From an uncultured Paracoccaceae bacterium (lineage in GTDB: Bacteria > Pseudomonadota > Alphaproteobacteria > Rhodobacterales > Rhodobacteraceae): 64,000 nucleotides of DNA. Below are positions 16,467 to 26,762 of this stretch, piece after piece. Both the position numbers and the translations under genes were made by a program. The stretch covers positions 2,108,001-2,172,000 of the forward strand of contig CANLNT010000001.1 of the NCBI GenBank assembly GCA_947492825.1, given 5' to 3'. The notes below the pieces were generated by a model, which was not told where the DNA came from, made no database searches, and saw only the letters and a program-made list of their open reading frames with translations. How positions within the stretch are numbered: position 1 is the stretch's first letter; each line of letters begins with the position of its first letter.

Positions 16467-17120
16467 ATGAAATTTTTCGTCGACACGGCCGAAATTGACG
16501 CCATCAAGGAACTGCACGCATTGGGCATGGTCGATGGGGTCACTACCAACCCCTCGCTGATCGCCAAATCGGGCCGCGATATCCTCGAAGTAACGAAGGA
16601 AATTTGCGACATCGTGGACGGCCCCGTCTCGGCCGAGGTTGTGGCCCTTGACGCTGACACCATGCTGGCCGAAGGCCGCAAGCTGGCCAAGATCGCAGAC
16701 AACATCGCGGTCAAAGTGCCGCTCACCTGGGCCGGTCTGCAAACCTGCAAGGCGCTGAGCGACGAAGGCACCATGGTCAATGTCACCCTGTGTTTTTCCG
16801 CCAATCAGGCGCTGCTCGCCGCTAAGGCCGGGGCCACCTTCATCAGCCCCTTCATCGGGCGTCTTGATGATATCAACACCGACGGTCTGGAACTGATCGA
16901 GGACATTCGCACCATCTATGACAACTATGGCTTTGACACCCAGATCCTTGCGGCCTCGATCCGGTCGGCCAACCATATGTCAGAATGCGCCAAGATCGGT
17001 GCAGACGTGGCAACCGCACCTCCGGGCGTGATTAAGGCGATGGCAAACCATGTGCTGACTGACAAAGGTCTAGCAGGCTTCATGGCTGACGTCGAAAAGG
17101 CCGGCATCAAGATCCTCTAA
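16467..17120 (+). CDS. tal: Transaldolase, small (FSA/TalC-type)
   Basis: 217 residues, the short transaldolase type. It opens [10 protein letters not shown] and has [11 protein letters not shown] (24-34) and the Schiff-base lysine K83 in VKVPLT. Such proteins catalyse either dihydroxyacetone transfer between sugar phosphates in the non-oxidative pentose phosphate pathway or fructose-6-phosphate aldol cleavage; the sequence alone does not separate the two. GGGAGAGACCC is the ribosome site. The three-hairpin element lies 90 bases upstream. Confidence 0.9.
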   Translation: MKFFVDTAEIDAIKELHALGMVDGVTTNPSLIAKSGRDILEVTKEICDIVDGPVSAEVVALDADTMLAEGRKLAKIADNIAVKVPLTWAGLQTCKALSDEGTMVNVTLCFSANQALLAAKAGATFISPFIGRLDDINTDGLELIEDIRTIYDNYGFDTQILAASIRSANHMSECAKIGADVATAPPGVIKAMANHVLTDKGLAGFMADVEKAGIKIL

Positions 17121-17168
17121 CATGCAAAAGCCGCCCGGTCGCCCGCCGCGTAGCGCCGTAGGCGACAC

Positions 17169-19469
17169 CTACCCCTGAGCCACGCAATCAGCGTAATGCT
17201 GGACGACGCCGTCTTCATCCGCCTCTAGCACCAGCCCGTGGATATCCGTCTCGAACCCCGGACATTCGCGGGAAAAGGCACGGTTGAATTTCAGATAGTC
17301 CACGATCCGGGTGTTAAAGACCTCACCGGGGATTAGAAGCGGGATGCCGGGCGGATAGGGAGTGACCAGACTGGTGGTCACTCGGCCTTCCAGATCATCA
17401 ATTGCCACCCGTTCCGTTTTGCGTCCCGCAATGCAGGCAAAAGCATCGCCCGGCGTCATCACCGGTGTCACATCACTCAAGTACATTTCGGTCGACAGGA
17501 TCGCGACATCGTATTTGGCATAAAGTGCGTGCACGTGCTGACACAGGTCACGCAGCCCCATGCCTTCATAGCGCGGCTGTTGCTTGCAGAAATCAGGCAT
17601 GCAGCGCCACATCGGCTGGTTCTTGTCGAAGTCATCCTTGAACTGCTGCAATTCGGTCAGCAGCGAATTCCACCGCCCCTTGGTGATGCCAATCGTGAAC
17701 AGGATGAAAAAGCTGTAAAGCCCGGTCTTTTCGACCACCACGCCGTGTTCGGCCAGGTATTTAGTCACAATAGACGCAGGGATCCCTGTTTCTTCAAACC
17801 GTCCATCGATGTTCAAACCCGGCGTGATCAGCGTGGCCTTGATCGGATCAAGCAGGTTAAACCCGCGTTCCATATCGCCAAAGGCATGCCAGGATTCTTC
17901 GCCGTCAGCCTTTTGCACGCCATCCGCATCGGTCCGTCGCAGCACCCAGTTTTCAGGGCTTTCAACGCCGTCTTCGTCCAGCGCCAGCTCTTCAGGGCCC
18001 CAGACCTTAAACCACCAGTCATCCGCGCCGTATTCGTCATCAACCTTGCGCATGGCCCGGCGGAAATCGAAGGATTCCAGCAGGCTTTCCTCGACCAGCG
18101 CGCGCCCACCCGGCGGCTCCATCATGGCGGCAGCCACATCGCAACTGGCAATGATGCTATACTGCGGACTGGTCGATGTGTGCATCAGATAGGCCTCATT
18201 AAAGAGGTGCCTGTCCAGCTTGGTGTCCTGACTGTCCTGCACCAGAACGTGACTGGCCTGACTGATCCCGGCCAGCAATTTGTGGATGGACTGTGTGGCG
18301 TAGGTCACGGAATGCCGGGGGCGTTCCCGTTTGCGCCCCATTGCGTGATAGGTGCCGTAAAACGGGTGAAAGGCGGCATGCGGCAGCCAGGCTTCGTCAA
18401 AGTGCAGGTTGTCGATATAACCGTCGAGCATGTCCTTGATGACTTCGGTGTTATAAAGCACCCCGTCATACGTCGATTGCGTCAGCGTCAGGATACGCGG
18501 CTTGATCGCCGTTAGATCACGCCCTGCCAGCAGCGGATGTTCGGCCATCTTCGCCTTGATCGCCTCAACCTCGAACTCTGCCTTCTGGATCGGGCCGATA
18601 ATGCCAAAATGATTGCGCGTGGGTTTGAGGAACACCGGGATCGCCCCGGTCATGATGATGCTGTGCAGGATCGACTTGTGGCAATTGCGATCAACGATCA
18701 CCACGTCACCGGGAGCTACAGTATGGTGCCAGACCATCTTGTTAGAGGTGCTGGTGCCATTGGTCACAAAGAAACAATGATCGGCATTGAAAATCCGCGC
18801 CGCATTTCGTTCGGACGCGCCAATCGCGCCGTTGTGGTCCAACAGCTGCCCCAACTCTTCCACCGCATTGCAGACATCCGCCCGCAGCATATTTTCACCG
18901 TAAAACTGATGATACATCTGACCAATGGGACTCTTGAGGAAGGCCACGCCACCGGAATGTCCCGGACAATGCCACGAGTAAGACCCGTCTTCGGCATAGT
19001 CCAAAAGCGCCTTGAAGAACGGCGGTTGGATGCTTTCCAGATAAGCCTTTGCCTCACGCGCGATGTGGCGAGCGACAAATTCGGGCGTATCCTCGAACAT
19101 ATGGATGAAGCCGTGTAATTCGCGCAAGATGTCGTTTGGCAAATGGCGGCTGGTCTTGGTCTCGCCATAGATATAGATCGGCACGTCTTCGTTTTTCCAG
19201 CGTACCTCTTCGATGAAATTGCGCAGGTTCAGTACGGCAGGGTCAAGTTCCGGCCCCGGTGTGAATTCTTCGTCATCAATCGACAGCACAAAGGCGCTGG
19301 CGCGGGATTGCTGCTGGGCAAATTGCGACAGATCGCCGTAGGTCGTGGCCCCGAGCACCTCGAACCCCTCCTTTTCGATCGCTTCGGCGACGGCGCGGAT
19401 GCCAAAGCCTGACGAATTGTCAGACCGAAAATCCTCGTCAATGATCACGATGGGGAAACGGAATTTCAT
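17169..19469 (-). CDS. Orn/Lys/Arg decarboxylase (PLP, fold type I)
   Basis: 766 residues in the large biodegradative family: an N-terminal receiver-like wing domain (1-130), the PLP-binding aspartate-aminotransferase-fold domain with DEAW (358-361) and the PLP lysine K397 in TQSIHK, and a C-terminal domain with PYPPGIPLLIPGE. It removes CO2 from ornithine, lysine or arginine to give a polyamine precursor; which one cannot be settled by eye. With the homospermidine synthase at 30015 it points to putrescine-based polyamine synthesis. CAGGAG precedes the ATG. Confidence 0.85.
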   Translation of the reverse strand: MKFRFPIVIIDEDFRSDNSSGFGIRAVAEAIEKEGFEVLGATTYGDLSQFAQQQSRASAFVLSIDDEEFTPGPELDPAVLNLRNFIEEVRWKNEDVPIYIYGETKTSRHLPNDILRELHGFIHMFEDTPEFVARHIAREAKAYLESIQPPFFKALLDYAEDGSYSWHCPGHSGGVAFLKSPIGQMYHQFYGENMLRADVCNAVEELGQLLDHNGAIGASERNAARIFNADHCFFVTNGTSTSNKMVWHHTVAPGDVVIVDRNCHKSILHSIIMTGAIPVFLKPTRNHFGIIGPIQKAEFEVEAIKAKMAEHPLLAGRDLTAIKPRILTLTQSTYDGVLYNTEVIKDMLDGYIDNLHFDEAWLPHAAFHPFYGTYHAMGRKRERPRHSVTYATQSIHKLLAGISQASHVLVQDSQDTKLDRHLFNEAYLMHTSTSPQYSIIASCDVAAAMMEPPGGRALVEESLLESFDFRRAMRKVDDEYGADDWWFKVWGPEELALDEDGVESPENWVLRRTDADGVQKADGEESWHAFGDMERGFNLLDPIKATLITPGLNIDGRFEETGIPASIVTKYLAEHGVVVEKTGLYSFFILFTIGITKGRWNSLLTELQQFKDDFDKNQPMWRCMPDFCKQQPRYEGMGLRDLCQHVHALYAKYDVAILSTEMYLSDVTPVMTPGDAFACIAGRKTERVAIDDLEGRVTTSLVTPYPPGIPLLIPGEVFNTRIVDYLKFNRAFSRECPGFETDIHGLVLEADEDGVVQHYADCVAQG

Positions 19470-19738
19470 CAGCTGCTCCTGCTGCTGGCAGGCGACGCCG
19501 CGCCCGGGAGTGGGGTTCAGTAGTGTGCTGTGCCAGCGGCGGCGTCAAGTGGGGCGCGGATGTTGGCGACCTCAGGAAAAGGTATGCATAGGATGCAGCT
19601 GCGATGTGCATGGCTTGTGCATCACCCGGAACGCTGCATTTGACTCAAAAGCCGCACCTGACAGTTTTCCACAAAAACGTGCTGACCGGCCCGTTTGGTA
19701 TGGTATGATTTGCAAAACAAATCGCTTGAGCAGGCAAC

Positions 19739-20446
19739 ATGACAAAAACACCCCTAATGGACGGCAACGTCCGTGACCGCATTATTGCTGACCCCGATCT
19801 TTTGCTGGACGACCAGGACATTATGAAGGCCCTTGTCGCCGCAAACGAACAGGCGATGGGCGGCAATATCGTCGATCTGCGCGGCATCGCGATGGAACGG
19901 CTCGAGGCGCGATTGGATCGTCTGGAAGACACGCACCGCTCGGTGATTGCAGCCGCATACGAGAACCTTGCCGGGACCAATCAGGTGCATCGCGCCGTGC
20001 TGCGCCTGCTGGATGCCACGAAATTTGAGGTCTTTTTGCATGACCTGAAAGGCGACGTGGCCGATACCCTGCGGGTTGATGTGATGAAGCTTGTGCTGGA
20101 AAGCCAGGAAGCAGGCGAAGACCCTGCAGTGGCCAAGATGGGCGACGTGCTGTCGGTGGCCGAACCGGGCTACTGCGACGCCTACGTCACCCGTGGCCGT
20201 GATGTGCCCGTGCGGCAGGTGACACTGCGACAGGTCAAACCGCAGGACCAGAAGATCTATTGCGACAAGGCCGATTATATGCGGTCTGAGGCGTGTCTAA
20301 AGCTTGATTTTGGCGCAGGCCGCCTGCCGGGCATGTTGGTCATGGGGTCCGAAGACCCGCATTTGTTCACACCGCAGCAGGGCACCGATTTGCTGACGTT
20401 CTTTGCGGGCGTCTTTGAGCGCACGATGCGGCGCTGGCTGGCGTGA
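19739..20446 (+). CDS. DUF484 family protein
   Basis: 235 residues. A GAF-like C-terminal half (VLRLLDATKFEVFLHDLKG ... LKLDFGAGRLPGMLVMGSEDPHLFTPQQGTDLLTFFAGVFERTM) after an N-terminal helix is the DUF484 layout. These proteins are habitually encoded next to xerC, as here, where the recombinase start follows 4 bases after the stop. Function not established; a role with recombinase or chromosome segregation is inferred only from linkage. Confidence 0.85.
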   Translation: MTKTPLMDGNVRDRIIADPDLLLDDQDIMKALVAANEQAMGGNIVDLRGIAMERLEARLDRLEDTHRSVIAAAYENLAGTNQVHRAVLRLLDATKFEVFLHDLKGDVADTLRVDVMKLVLESQEAGEDPAVAKMGDVLSVAEPGYCDAYVTRGRDVPVRQVTLRQVKPQDQKIYCDKADYMRSEACLKLDFGAGRLPGMLVMGSEDPHLFTPQQGTDLLTFFAGVFERTMRRWLA

Positions 20447-20450
20447 TCCG

Positions 20451-21365
20451 GTGATCGCCCCCGCCCTGACTGATGCACTGTCGAAATGGCTTGACCATGC
20501 GCGCGCCATTGATGGGGCCGCGGAAAACACGCTGAAGGCCTATCAGGCAGATGTGCTTGGGTTTCTGGCCTTCATGGGGGACCACCATGGCGGTGCGCAA
20601 GGGCTTGGCCCGATTGCGAAAATCACTGTCAGTGACATGCGCGCATGGATGGCGCGTGCGCGTGCTGGTGGCGTTGGCGCGCGCAGCCTTGCGCGGCAGC
20701 TCTCGGCGGTGAAATCGTTTTATCGCTGGCTGGCCGAACGCGAAGGGTTTGAACCAACAGCTGTGCTATCCACCCGCGCGCCCAAATTCCAGAAAAAGCT
20801 GCCCCGCCCGCTGGCCGAAGACGCAGCCGTCGCAATGATCGACACAGTGGAATTGCAAGCCACCGAAGGCTGGATCGCGGCACGCGACAGCGCCGTGGTC
20901 ACGCTGATGTATGGTTGCGGGCTGCGGATATCGGAAGCCTTGGGCCTAACCGGTCGAGACTACCCTCTGCCCGACACGCTGCGGATCACCGGCAAGGGTG
21001 GGAAAGAAAGGATCGTGCCGGTCATCGGCCCTGCCCGCGTGGCCGTCGCAGCCTACATCGACCTTGCGCCCTTTGACCCCGTCCCTGACGGCCCGCTGTT
21101 TCGTGGGGCACGTGGCGGTGCGCTGAACCCACGCATGGTCCAAAAGGTGATGGAGCGCGCGCGCCTGCAACTTGGCCTGCCCGCTACCGCAACCCCGCAT
21201 GCGATGCGCCACAGCTTTGCTACCCACCTGCTGACCGCCGGTGGTGATCTTCGCGCCATTCAGGAATTGCTGGGCCACAGTTCATTGTCGACCACACAGG
21301 CCTATACGGCAGTCGACACCGCCCGCCTGATGGAGGTCTACAGCAAGGCCCACCCGCGCGCCTGA
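20451..21365 (+). CDS. xerC: Tyrosine recombinase XerC
   Basis: 304 residues from the GTG at 20451; an ATG at 20403 lies inside the DUF484 gene and would give a non-family extension. The N-terminal SAM-like core-binding domain spans about 5-95. All catalytic residues are present: R159 (GCGLRISE), K182 (GKGGKE), H250 and R253 (HAMRHSF), H276 (LGHSS) and nucleophile Y285. XerC with XerD resolves chromosome dimers at dif. Assignment to XerC rather than XerD rests on the DUF484 neighbour. Confidence 0.9.
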   Translation: MIAPALTDALSKWLDHARAIDGAAENTLKAYQADVLGFLAFMGDHHGGAQGLGPIAKITVSDMRAWMARARAGGVGARSLARQLSAVKSFYRWLAEREGFEPTAVLSTRAPKFQKKLPRPLAEDAAVAMIDTVELQATEGWIAARDSAVVTLMYGCGLRISEALGLTGRDYPLPDTLRITGKGGKERIVPVIGPARVAVAAYIDLAPFDPVPDGPLFRGARGGALNPRMVQKVMERARLQLGLPATATPHAMRHSFATHLLTAGGDLRAIQELLGHSSLSTTQAYTAVDTARLMEVYSKAHPRA

Positions 21366-21403
21366 GGCTTGCCCTTTCCCCTAAAACCGGACATCACGCC
21401 TGA

Positions 21404-22099
21404 ATGACACTTTCCCAAAAAGCCCTACTCGTACACTTTCTGACCGCGTCGGGTGCCGTCTTTGCGATGCTGGCGATGCTGGCCGCAGTCGACAGCAATT
21501 GGTCGCTGATGTTTGTCTGGTTGGTGGTGGCTTTTGCCGTGGACGGTATCGACGGCCCGCTGGCCCGCAAATACGATGTCAAAACCAATGCGCCGATCTT
21601 TGAGGGCGTCTTGCTGGACCTGATCATCGACTACCTGACCTACGTCTTTATCCCGGCCTTTGCGCTTTATGAAAGCGGGCTGATGGATGGCTGGTCGGGC
21701 TGGGTTGCGATCATCATCATCACCTTTGCCAGCGCGCTGTATTTTGCCGACACGCGCATGAAAACAAACGATTATTCGTTTCGCGGATTTCCGGGTTGCT
21801 GGAACATGCTGGTGCTGGTTCTGTTCGCGCTGGAACCGCATTGGTCGATCTGCCTGATCCTTGTTGCTGTGCTGGCGTTGGCGATGTTTCTGCCGGTGAA
21901 GTTCGTGCATCCGGTACGCACCGCGCGGTGGCGGATGATCACGCTGCCGACGGCCTTTGCTTGGGTGATCTTTGCGGGCTGGGCCGCCTGGGTCAACTTT
22001 GCACCTGAAAGCTGGGCGCATTGGGGGCTGATGGTGACGTCCGTTTATCTTGTGGCCGCCGGTGCCGCGCAGCAGGTGCTGCACGGGCCTGACGGCTAA
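21404..22099 (+). CDS. pcs: Phosphatidylcholine synthase
   Basis: 231 residues with about seven membrane helices. The CDP-alcohol phosphotransferase signature reads D50-G51-x2-A54-R55 ... G68-x3-D72-x3-D76, preceded by an extra DG as in bacterial phosphatidylcholine synthases. It condenses CDP-diacylglycerol with choline to phosphatidylcholine in the inner membrane, the choline-dependent route typical of alphaproteobacteria. Its end overlaps the convergent DMT transporter by 4 bases. Confidence 0.85.
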   Translation: MTLSQKALLVHFLTASGAVFAMLAMLAAVDSNWSLMFVWLVVAFAVDGIDGPLARKYDVKTNAPIFEGVLLDLIIDYLTYVFIPAFALYESGLMDGWSGWVAIIIITFASALYFADTRMKTNDYSFRGFPGCWNMLVLVLFALEPHWSICLILVAVLALAMFLPVKFVHPVRTARWRMITLPTAFAWVIFAGWAAWVNFAPESWAHWGLMVTSVYLVAAGAAQQVLHGPDG

Positions 22100-22932
22100 A
22101 GCCGGGTCAACACCACGCCACCGACAATCAGCGCCGCCGCAAGCGCCTTTTGCCGACCCAGTCGTTCGCCAAAGGCCAGCCAACCGATCAACACCGCAAA
22201 GAGGATTGAAGTTTCGCGCAGTGCCGCCACCAGCGCGATCGGTGCCTGGGTCATCGCCCAAACTGCTATGGCATAGGCCCCGTAAGACGCAAAGGCTGCC
22301 ACTGCGCCCAATGTCCAAGCGTTGCGGTCTGCCACAAAAACACCGCGGCCACGCAAGGCAACACACACCGGCGTAAAGAAAAGCGCGTCCAACACAAAAA
22401 GCCATGCGACATACATGGTGGCATCCCCCGCCACCCGCGCGCCCAAACCATCCACCAGTGAATAGCCCGCCGTCATCAAAGCTGAGCCGAGCGCCAGCGG
22501 CACCAGTCTGATCCGTTCCCCCGCGCCCCAGACCCCTTGCGCCATCAACAGGATTCCGGTGCCAAGGACAAGGATGCCTGCGTATTCCCATCCGCCCATA
22601 ATGTCGCTCAGGAACAGGGCCGAGATCGCCAGCACGACCATCGGTGCAGCCCCTCGCGCGATGGGATAGACCCGGCTTAGGTCACCCTGTTCATAAGCGT
22701 AGGCGAGGAACAGTTTATACCCCGAATGAAACACGCCGGACGCCAGCAACCAAAGCCAGACCTCTGCGCTGGGAAAGGCACGGGTCAGTGCGATGCACAG
22801 CCCCAGCACGCCCTGCACCAGCGTCAGGATCAACATCGACGTCATCTTGGATGTGCCCTGTTTGATGATCGCGTTCCAGGTGGCGTGCAAAAGCGCCGCG
22901 AACAGAACCGCCACCAAAACCCAGAAACTCAT
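22096..22932 (-). CDS. EamA/DMT-family transporter
   Basis: 278 residues, ten predicted transmembrane helices in two EamA repeats, the standard drug/metabolite transporter layout. The characteristic ALLHATWNAIIK near the N-terminus and LRETSILFAVLIGWLAFGE near the C-terminus are well kept. Substrate unknown. It is 12 bases from ogt on the same strand and ends the minus-strand group ileS-thioesterase-ogt-DMT. Confidence 0.85.
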   Translation of the reverse strand: MSFWVLVAVLFAALLHATWNAIIKQGTSKMTSMLILTLVQGVLGLCIALTRAFPSAEVWLWLLASGVFHSGYKLFLAYAYEQGDLSRVYPIARGAAPMVVLAISALFLSDIMGGWEYAGILVLGTGILLMAQGVWGAGERIRLVPLALGSALMTAGYSLVDGLGARVAGDATMYVAWLFVLDALFFTPVCVALRGRGVFVADRNAWTLGAVAAFASYGAYAIAVWAMTQAPIALVAALRETSILFAVLIGWLAFGERLGRQKALAAALIVGGVVLTRL

Positions 22933-22944
22933 CGCGCCCCATGC

Positions 22945-23394
22945 TCAGATCAACAGCGACCCGGCCCCTTCCAGACGCAAGAGTGTCACCTTCGCCTCGA
23001 TCCCGCCAGCCCCGGAAAAGCCGCCCAGCCCGTTGGCCGCAAGAACACGGTGGCAAGGGATGAAAATGGCAATCGGATTGGCGCCGCAAGCCTGCCCAAT
23101 GGCCTGAGCCGAGACGTTCAACTCGCCTGCCAGATCGCCATAGGTGCGGGTTTCACCAAAGGGAATGGCGCAAAGGGCAGTATAGAATACCTGCTGAAAC
23201 GCAGACCCTCGTGGTGCCAACGGCAGGGTGAAATTTTGCAAATCACCTGCGAAATAGGCCGCTAACTCTGCGCGCGTCTGATCGAACAAAGGGCCTTCGG
23301 CCAGCGTGCCGCCCTGCCCCCAGATCAGCCGTGTGATCGCCCCGTCCGTGGCATCCGCACCCAGCGGGCCGAGCGGGCTGTCAGTCAGGATCAC
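22945..23394 (-). CDS. ogt: Methylated-DNA-[protein]-cysteine S-methyltransferase
   Basis: 149 residues starting with GTG, which overlaps the stop of the thioesterase gene (GTGA). The DNA-binding C-terminal domain holds the suicide acceptor C114 in IPCHRV, preceded by the helix QAIGQACGANP. It repairs O6-alkylguanine by moving the alkyl group to that cysteine. The N-terminal domain is short, as in stand-alone Ogt rather than Ada. Confidence 0.9.
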   Translation of the reverse strand: MILTDSPLGPLGADATDGAITRLIWGQGGTLAEGPLFDQTRAELAAYFAGDLQNFTLPLAPRGSAFQQVFYTALCAIPFGETRTYGDLAGELNVSAQAIGQACGANPIAIFIPCHRVLAANGLGGFSGAGGIEAKVTLLRLEGAGSLLI

Positions 23395-23840
23395 CGGGTC
23401 ACCCCGGCCTTGTCGGTTACCACCATCATCGTGGCCTGCATGGTCGAGATCAGCGTTTCCACGCCGTCATCCACAGCAAACGCGCGGCCTTGCGTGACCA
23501 TCAAGGTGCGCCCCGCCTTGATCACTTCGCCTTCGCAACGAAAGGTCAGACCTTTGGCGGGGGACAAAAAATTCGACTTGAATTCGACGGTCAACACCTC
23601 GGCGTTGGCCTCCATCAAGGTGAAGGCCGCATAGCCACAGGCACTATCCAACACCGTGGTCACGACGCCTGCATGGATGAACCCATGCTGCTGGATCAGG
23701 TCGGTGCGAAACGGAAACTCCAGCGTCACGCGCCCCGGCGCAAGACGGGTCGGGGTGACGCCGAATGTCGCCATCACCCCTTGGTCATCAAAGCTGGCCG
23801 CGCAACGGGCCTTCCAGTCAGGGTTGCGCGGCTTCATCAT
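23391..23840 (-). CDS. PaaI-type hotdog thioesterase
   Basis: 149 residues. QQHGFIHAGVVTTVLDSACGYAAFTLM is the hotdog-fold motif of PaaI/YdiI acyl-CoA thioesterases, with the conserved HG and the downstream aspartate. It should hydrolyse an acyl- or aryl-CoA thioester; substrate unknown. Its ATG follows immediately after the ileS stop codon, so it is cotranscribed with ileS and ogt. Confidence 0.85.
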   Translation of the reverse strand: MMKPRNPDWKARCAASFDDQGVMATFGVTPTRLAPGRVTLEFPFRTDLIQQHGFIHAGVVTTVLDSACGYAAFTLMEANAEVLTVEFKSNFLSPAKGLTFRCEGEVIKAGRTLMVTQGRAFAVDDGVETLISTMQATMMVVTDKAGVTR

Positions 23841-26762
23841 TTAACCTAGCGCCGCATCGCAGCGGCCGCAGACGCCCGCATGGCTGTGGCTACCCACATC
23901 GGGCAGTATCTTCCAGCAACGTAGACACTTTTCGCCTTCGGCCTTGGCAAAGACAACGCCTACATCACTGCCCTCAACGGCAAACGCATCCGCAGGGGCG
24001 GCGTCTGTCGTGACATAGATGCCAGAGGTGATGCACAGATCGTCGAAGCTGACAGTTTCCAAAACCTTGGCCTGATCTGCGCTGACAAAGACGGTCGGCG
24101 CCGCTTCGAGCGAGGCACCAATCACCTTTTCTGTCCGCTGCACTTCCAGCGCACCGGTTACAACCCGGCGGACACTGCGCACAGTCGCCCATTTTGCCGC
24201 CAGAGCGTCGTCTTTCCAGTCACCCGGCGTCTCTGGAAAGTCCACCAGATGCACAGAGCTGGCATCACCGGGGAAGCGTTCCAGCCAGACCTCTTCCATC
24301 GTAAACACAAGGATCGGCGCCAGCCATGTTGTCAGCCGTTCGAACAGCAGGTTCAGCACGGTCCGCGCCGCCCGCCGCCGCAGAGTGTCACCATCGCAAT
24401 AAAGCGCATCCTTGCGGATATCGAAGTAAAACGCCGACAAATCCAGCGTGGCAAAGTCAAAGACTGTGCGGAATACCCCCTGAAAGTCGTACTTGGCATA
24501 ACCTGCACGGACCTGTTCGTCGATCTCGGCCAGACGGTGCAGAACCCAGCGCTCAAGCTCTGGCATGTCTTTCGCGTCGGTCCGGTCCGCATCAGTGAAA
24601 TCGGCCAGAGATCCGAGCAGGAACCGCATGGTGTTGCGCAATCGGCGATAGCTGTCGGCGACACCTTTCAGGATCTCATCGCCGATACGCTGGTCATTGG
24701 TGTAATCGGTCTGCGCTACCCAAAGCCGCAGGATATCCGCGCCGTATTGCTTAACGATCTGTTCCGGCACGATGGTGTTGCCCAAGGATTTGGACATCTT
24801 CATGCCCTTCTCATCCAGCGTAAAGCCATGGGTCAGCACCCCGCGATAGGGTGCGCGTCCCTTGGTGCCACACGCCTGCAGCATCGACGAATGGAACCAC
24901 CCGCGATGCTGATCGGTGCCTTCCAGATACAAATCGGCCAGCCCGTCCTCGGACCCATCTTCGCGGTCGCGCAGCACAAAGGCGTGGGTCGATCCGCTGT
25001 CAAACCAAACGTCAAGGATGTCGAACACCTGATCATAGGCGTCCACGTCCACCAGCCCATCCAGGAACCGTTCCTTGGCCCCATCCTGATACCAGGCATC
25101 TGCGCCCTCGGCCTCAAACGCCTCTAGCACGCGCGCATTCACATCCGCATTGCGCAACAGGAAATCCGCATCCGTGGGCAGGGCACCCTTCTTGGTAAAG
25201 CAGGTCAGCGGCACACCCCAGGCACGCTGCCGAGACAGCACCCAATCGGGGCGCTGTTCGATCATCGCGTGCAGCCGGTTACGCCCGCGCGGCGGGGTCC
25301 ATGTGACCAGCTCGTCAATGGACCGCAGTGCGCGTTCACGGATTGTGGTGCCGTAATCGTCCTGCCCATCGCCGACCGGACGATCAATCGCTGCAAACCA
25401 CTGTGGCGTGTTGCGATAGAGAACCGGCGCTTTGGACCGCCAGGAATGCGGATAGCTGTGCTTGATGATCCCACGCGCCAGCAGGCCGCCCACCTCGACC
25501 AGCTTCGACATGACAGCCGTATTGGCATCACCTTCCCACGGGTTGGACTTGTTCTTCTTGTTGAGCTTGTCGCGCAGGATTTTCTTGCCACCAAAGAACG
25601 GCAGATCAGCGCGAAATGACCCGTCTTCCAGCACGTTGTAGGTGATCACCTGCTCGAGCATGCCCAGATCGCGGTAAAGCTCAAACTCTTCCATCCCGTG
25701 GGAAGGCGCACAATGGACGAACCCAGTGCCCTCTTCATCCGTCACAAAGTCCGCGGCACGGAAATCGCGAATGTCATCCCATTCGCCGTTGGACCCTTCG
25801 GCACCATAAAGCGGATGTCGTAGGCCATTGATCACACCGGGATCAACATCCCGGACACGCTGCCACATGCCATCTTCCAATCGCGCCTTGCCCAGCACCT
25901 GCGCGGCCAGCTTGTCAGCCAGCACAAAACGATCGCCCACATTGGCCCAGCTTTCCTCTGGCGTGCCGGTGACCTCATACAGGCCATAGTCAATCTCGGC
26001 CCCATACACGACAGCCTTGTTCGACGGGATCGTCCATGGGGTCGTGGTCCAGATCACCACATGTGCGTCTTCCAGATCAGCCTCACTGCCGCCATGGACC
26101 GCGAACTTCACCCAAACGGTAAAGCTCTCCTTGTCGTGGTACTCCACTTCGGCCTCGGCCAGTGCGGTCTTTTCAACCGGTGACCACATCACCGGCTTTG
26201 ACCCCTGATAAAGCGTGCCGTTCATCAGGAAGGTCTGGAATTCTTCGGCAATCACGCGTTCTGCATGGAAATTCATCGTCAGATAAGGCTCTGGCCAATT
26301 GCCCGCCACACCCAAACGCTTGAACTCGTCGCGCTGGATATCCACCCAACCTTCGGCGAACTTGCGGCACTCTTGCCGAAAATCGACGATGTTCACATCG
26401 TCCTTGTCCTGCCCCTTGGCGCGGTACTGTTCCTCGATCTTCCACTCGATCGGCAAACCGTGACAATCCCAACCGGGGATGTAGCGCGCATCGCGACCCA
26501 TCATCTGCTGGCTGCGCACGACCATATCTTTCAGGATCTTGTTCAGCGCATGCCCAATGTGCAAATGCCCGTTGGCGTAGGGCGGGCCATCATGCAGCGT
26601 GAATGGCGTGCGGCCTTTTTTCTCGCGCAGGCGGTCATAGACACCAATCTCATTCCAACGCTCCAGCCATTCTGGTTCACGTTTCGGCAATCCAGCGCGC
26701 ATCGGAAAATCGGTGCGTGGCAGGTTCAGGGTGTCTTTGTATTCGGGCGTATCGGCGCACAT
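23841..26762 (-). CDS. ileS: Isoleucyl-tRNA synthetase
   Basis: 973 residues. Class I signatures HIGH (68-71) in NGHLHIGHALNK and KMSKS in DEKGMKMSKSLGN, separated by the CP1 editing domain (WTTTPWTIPSNKA). The C-terminus has a zinc-binding tail CLRCWKILPDV ... CGRCDAALG. It charges tRNA-Ile and edits valine. First gene of a minus-strand group with the thioesterase, ogt and DMT transporter. Confidence 0.97.
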   Translation of the reverse strand: MCADTPEYKDTLNLPRTDFPMRAGLPKREPEWLERWNEIGVYDRLREKKGRTPFTLHDGPPYANGHLHIGHALNKILKDMVVRSQQMMGRDARYIPGWDCHGLPIEWKIEEQYRAKGQDKDDVNIVDFRQECRKFAEGWVDIQRDEFKRLGVAGNWPEPYLTMNFHAERVIAEEFQTFLMNGTLYQGSKPVMWSPVEKTALAEAEVEYHDKESFTVWVKFAVHGGSEADLEDAHVVIWTTTPWTIPSNKAVVYGAEIDYGLYEVTGTPEESWANVGDRFVLADKLAAQVLGKARLEDGMWQRVRDVDPGVINGLRHPLYGAEGSNGEWDDIRDFRAADFVTDEEGTGFVHCAPSHGMEEFELYRDLGMLEQVITYNVLEDGSFRADLPFFGGKKILRDKLNKKNKSNPWEGDANTAVMSKLVEVGGLLARGIIKHSYPHSWRSKAPVLYRNTPQWFAAIDRPVGDGQDDYGTTIRERALRSIDELVTWTPPRGRNRLHAMIEQRPDWVLSRQRAWGVPLTCFTKKGALPTDADFLLRNADVNARVLEAFEAEGADAWYQDGAKERFLDGLVDVDAYDQVFDILDVWFDSGSTHAFVLRDREDGSEDGLADLYLEGTDQHRGWFHSSMLQACGTKGRAPYRGVLTHGFTLDEKGMKMSKSLGNTIVPEQIVKQYGADILRLWVAQTDYTNDQRIGDEILKGVADSYRRLRNTMRFLLGSLADFTDADRTDAKDMPELERWVLHRLAEIDEQVRAGYAKYDFQGVFRTVFDFATLDLSAFYFDIRKDALYCDGDTLRRRAARTVLNLLFERLTTWLAPILVFTMEEVWLERFPGDASSVHLVDFPETPGDWKDDALAAKWATVRSVRRVVTGALEVQRTEKVIGASLEAAPTVFVSADQAKVLETVSFDDLCITSGIYVTTDAAPADAFAVEGSDVGVVFAKAEGEKCLRCWKILPDVGSHSHAGVCGRCDAALG

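Noticed and set aside
17529-18515. 328-codon open frame antisense to the amino-acid decarboxylase
   Set aside because: No domain or ribosome site; explained by codon bias of the PLP enzyme gene.
20451-21365. Phage or island integrase
   Set aside because: Length, catalytic spacing and the DUF484 neighbour fit chromosomal XerC; no att repeats or phage genes are nearby.
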